From: Vulcanimicrobiota bacterium
Lineage (GTDB): Bacteria; Vulcanimicrobiota; Vulcanimicrobiia; Vulcanimicrobiales; Vulcanimicrobiaceae
Direction of reading: 5' to 3'
NCBI GenBank assembly: GCA_019233165.1
Contig: JAFAMS010000531.1
Location: forward strand, 1 to 6,796
Length of the DNA stretch: 6,796 nt
Positions within the stretch are counted from its first letter, which is position 1; every line of letters begins with the position of its first letter. The notes under the pieces were generated by a model. The model searched no databases. It saw only the letters and a list, made by a program, of their open reading frames with translations, and was not told where the DNA came from. Positions 5,506 to 6,796 of this stretch are shown here, in pieces. The position numbers and the translations under genes are program-made.

Positions 5506-6796
5506 CGACTCGCGCGGCGCTCGACGGCAACACGGCGGTCGCGCACGTCGCGTATCGGGTCAACGAAGTTTGCGCGATCTTCCCGATCACGCCGTCGTCG
5601 ACGATGGCCGAGCTCGCCGATGAGTGGTCGTCGGCCGGTGTCGAGAACATTTGGGGGACGGTCCCGACCGTTCAGGAGATGCAGAGCGAAGGCGGGGCTG
5701 CCGGCGCGGTGCACGGTTCGTTGCAATCGGGCGCGCTGACGACGACGTTCACCGCGTCTCAGGCGCTGCTGTTGATGCTTCCCAACATGTTCAAGATCGC
5801 CGGAGAGCTGACGTCGGCGGTCTTTCACGTCGCGGCCCGGACGGTTGCGACGCACGCCCTCTCGATTTTCGGCGACCACTCAGACGTGATGGCAGCGCGC
5901 GCCACGGGATTTGCATTTCTCTCGTCGGGTTCCGTTCAAGAAGCGCACGATCTCGCGCTCGTCGCACAAGCGGCGACCCTCGAAGCGCGGGTCCCTTTCG
6001 TTCACTTCTTCGACGGCTTTCGCACCTCACACGAAGTGAACACGATCGAGCTGCTCGACGACGGCCAAATTCGCGCGATGATCGACGACGAGCTGGTCCG
6101 GCAACATCGCGGTCGAGCGCTCGACCCCGAGCACCCTTTCATTCGCGGCACGTCGCATAACCCGGACACGTTCTTCCAAGCCGCGGAGGGCCGGAACCCG
6201 TTCTACGCGGCGACTCCCGCGATCGTGCAGCGCGCCATGAATCGTTTCGCAGCGCTGGTCGGCCGTTCGTACGGTCTCGTGCAGTACGACGGCGACCCGA
6301 ACGCCGAGCGCGTTGTGGTCGTGCTCGGCTCCGCCGCTCAGACGTTGCGGGAGGCTGCTGCGCATTTGCGCTCGGGTGGCGAGCGCGTCGGGGTTGTTCA
6401 GGTTCGTCTGTTCAGACCGTTTCCGGACGAAGCGCTGCTCGATGCATTACCGAGATCGTGCGCGGCGATCGCCGTCCTCGACCGGACGAAAGAACCGGGT
6501 GCTACCGGAGAACCCCTCTACCTCGACGTCGCAACGACGGTCGCGCGCGCGTATTCCGAGGGCCGGTTGCAAGCGATGCCGCGCATTGTCGGTGGACGCT
6601 ACGGTCTCTCGTCGAAGGATTTCACGCCTGCAATGGCGTGTGCGGTTTTCGCAGAGCTCGGCTCCGCCGCGCCGAAGCACGGGTTCACGGTCGGGATCAC
6701 CGACGATGTTTCGCGCACGAGTCTCCCCTACGAGCCTTCGCTCGACGTCGAAGCGGACGACGTCGTGCGCGCCGTCTTCTACGGTTTAGGTTCCGA
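5502..6796 (+). CDS. nifJ: Pyruvate:ferredoxin (flavodoxin) oxidoreductase, N-terminal 431 residues; runs off the right edge
   Basis: The enzyme oxidises pyruvate with CoA to acetyl-CoA and CO2 and reduces ferredoxin or flavodoxin, using thiamine diphosphate and iron-sulfur clusters in the cytoplasm. The first 431 residues of a chain usually near 1,170 are present without frameshift. Domain I (about 1-258) has IFPITPSSTMAE (26-37; T30 in the place of the pyruvate-binding Thr), EMQSEGGAAGAVHG (59-72; E63 in the place of the thiamine-activating Glu), AARTVATHALSIFGDHSDVM (111-130; R113 in the place of the substrate-binding Arg) and FFDGFRTSHE (169-178). Domain II (about 259-415) has VGVVQVRLFRPF, AVLDRTKEPG and GGRYGLSSKDFTPAM. 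The cluster and C-terminal thiamine domains lie beyond the window. The start overlaps the preceding stop as ATGA, with GGAG five bases upstream, so translation is probably coupled. A related 2-oxoacid enzyme is unlikely, because the motifs follow the one-chain pyruvate form closely. Confidence 0.96.
   Translation, partial: MTTRAALDGNTAVAHVAYRVNEVCAIFPITPSSTMAELADEWSSAGVENIWGTVPTVQEMQSEGGAAGAVHGSLQSGALTTTFTASQALLLMLPNMFKIAGELTSAVFHVAARTVATHALSIFGDHSDVMAARATGFAFLSSGSVQEAHDLALVAQAATLEARVPFVHFFDGFRTSHEVNTIELLDDGQIRAMIDDELVRQHRGRALDPEHPFIRGTSHNPDTFFQAAEGRNPFYAATPAIVQRAMNRFAALVGRSYGLVQYDGDPNAERVVVVLGSAAQTLREAAAHLRSGGERVGVVQVRLFRPFPDEALLDALPRSCAAIAVLDRTKEPGATGEPLYLDVATTVARAYSEGRLQAMPRIVGGRYGLSSKDFTPAMACAVFAELGSAAPKHGFTVGITDDVSRTSLPYEPSLDVEADDVVRAVFYGLGS

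Noticed and set aside
5624..6160. Plus-strand 178-residue frame inside nifJ
   Set aside because: It is out of frame with the strongly conserved PFOR sequence and Arg-rich without motifs.

Overview
The window is GC-rich bacterial chromosomal DNA. Coding third positions are mostly G or C, and the long spurious open frames on the antisense strands are typical of such DNA. The mix of genes is two lipoproteins with glycine-rich stretches after the lipid cysteine, a TPR/ATP-grasp fusion, a VOC protein and a one-chain pyruvate:ferredoxin oxidoreductase. It suggests an uncultivated or sparsely sampled phylum of the Eremiobacterota/Vulcanimicrobiota type, but this placement is a low-confidence impression. 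No transposase, integrase, phage gene or CRISPR repeat was seen.

Left part (1-1100): the left edge holds the first 173 residues of a minus-strand lipoprotein that looks like a subtilisin-family (S8) protease precursor, cut off before its catalytic domain. A plus-strand tRNA-Arg with anticodon TCG lies divergently upstream of it. The tRNA converges on a small minus-strand VOC (glyoxalase-fold) gene, leaving only about 14 bases between them.

Middle (1100-3600): a 440-residue minus-strand protein joins two TPR repeats to a RimK-like ATP-grasp domain of unknown substrate. The VOC gene lies 51 bases downstream of it in the same direction, so the two may be co-transcribed. Divergent from the ATP-grasp gene, after a 140-base spacer with strong RNA-folding potential, is a 306-residue lipoprotein. 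It carries an H-E-x-x-E motif followed by a W-x-D and E-x-x-D block like that of the plant EXORDIUM/phosphate-induced-protein family. A 14-bp hairpin follows its stop.

Right part (3600-6796): a spacer of about 340 bases contains two tandem long hairpins. The second is flanked by identical six-base repeats complementary to its own loop. Then comes a tight two-gene operon: a GltD-type NAD(P)H/FAD oxidoreductase with a C-terminal 2[4Fe-4S] ferredoxin domain, overlapping by four bases (ATGA) the start of nifJ-type pyruvate:ferredoxin oxidoreductase, which runs off the right edge. The simplest reading is that electrons released from pyruvate oxidation are exchanged with NADP(H) through the first protein. 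The tandem hairpins are a candidate leader-RNA control element for this operon.
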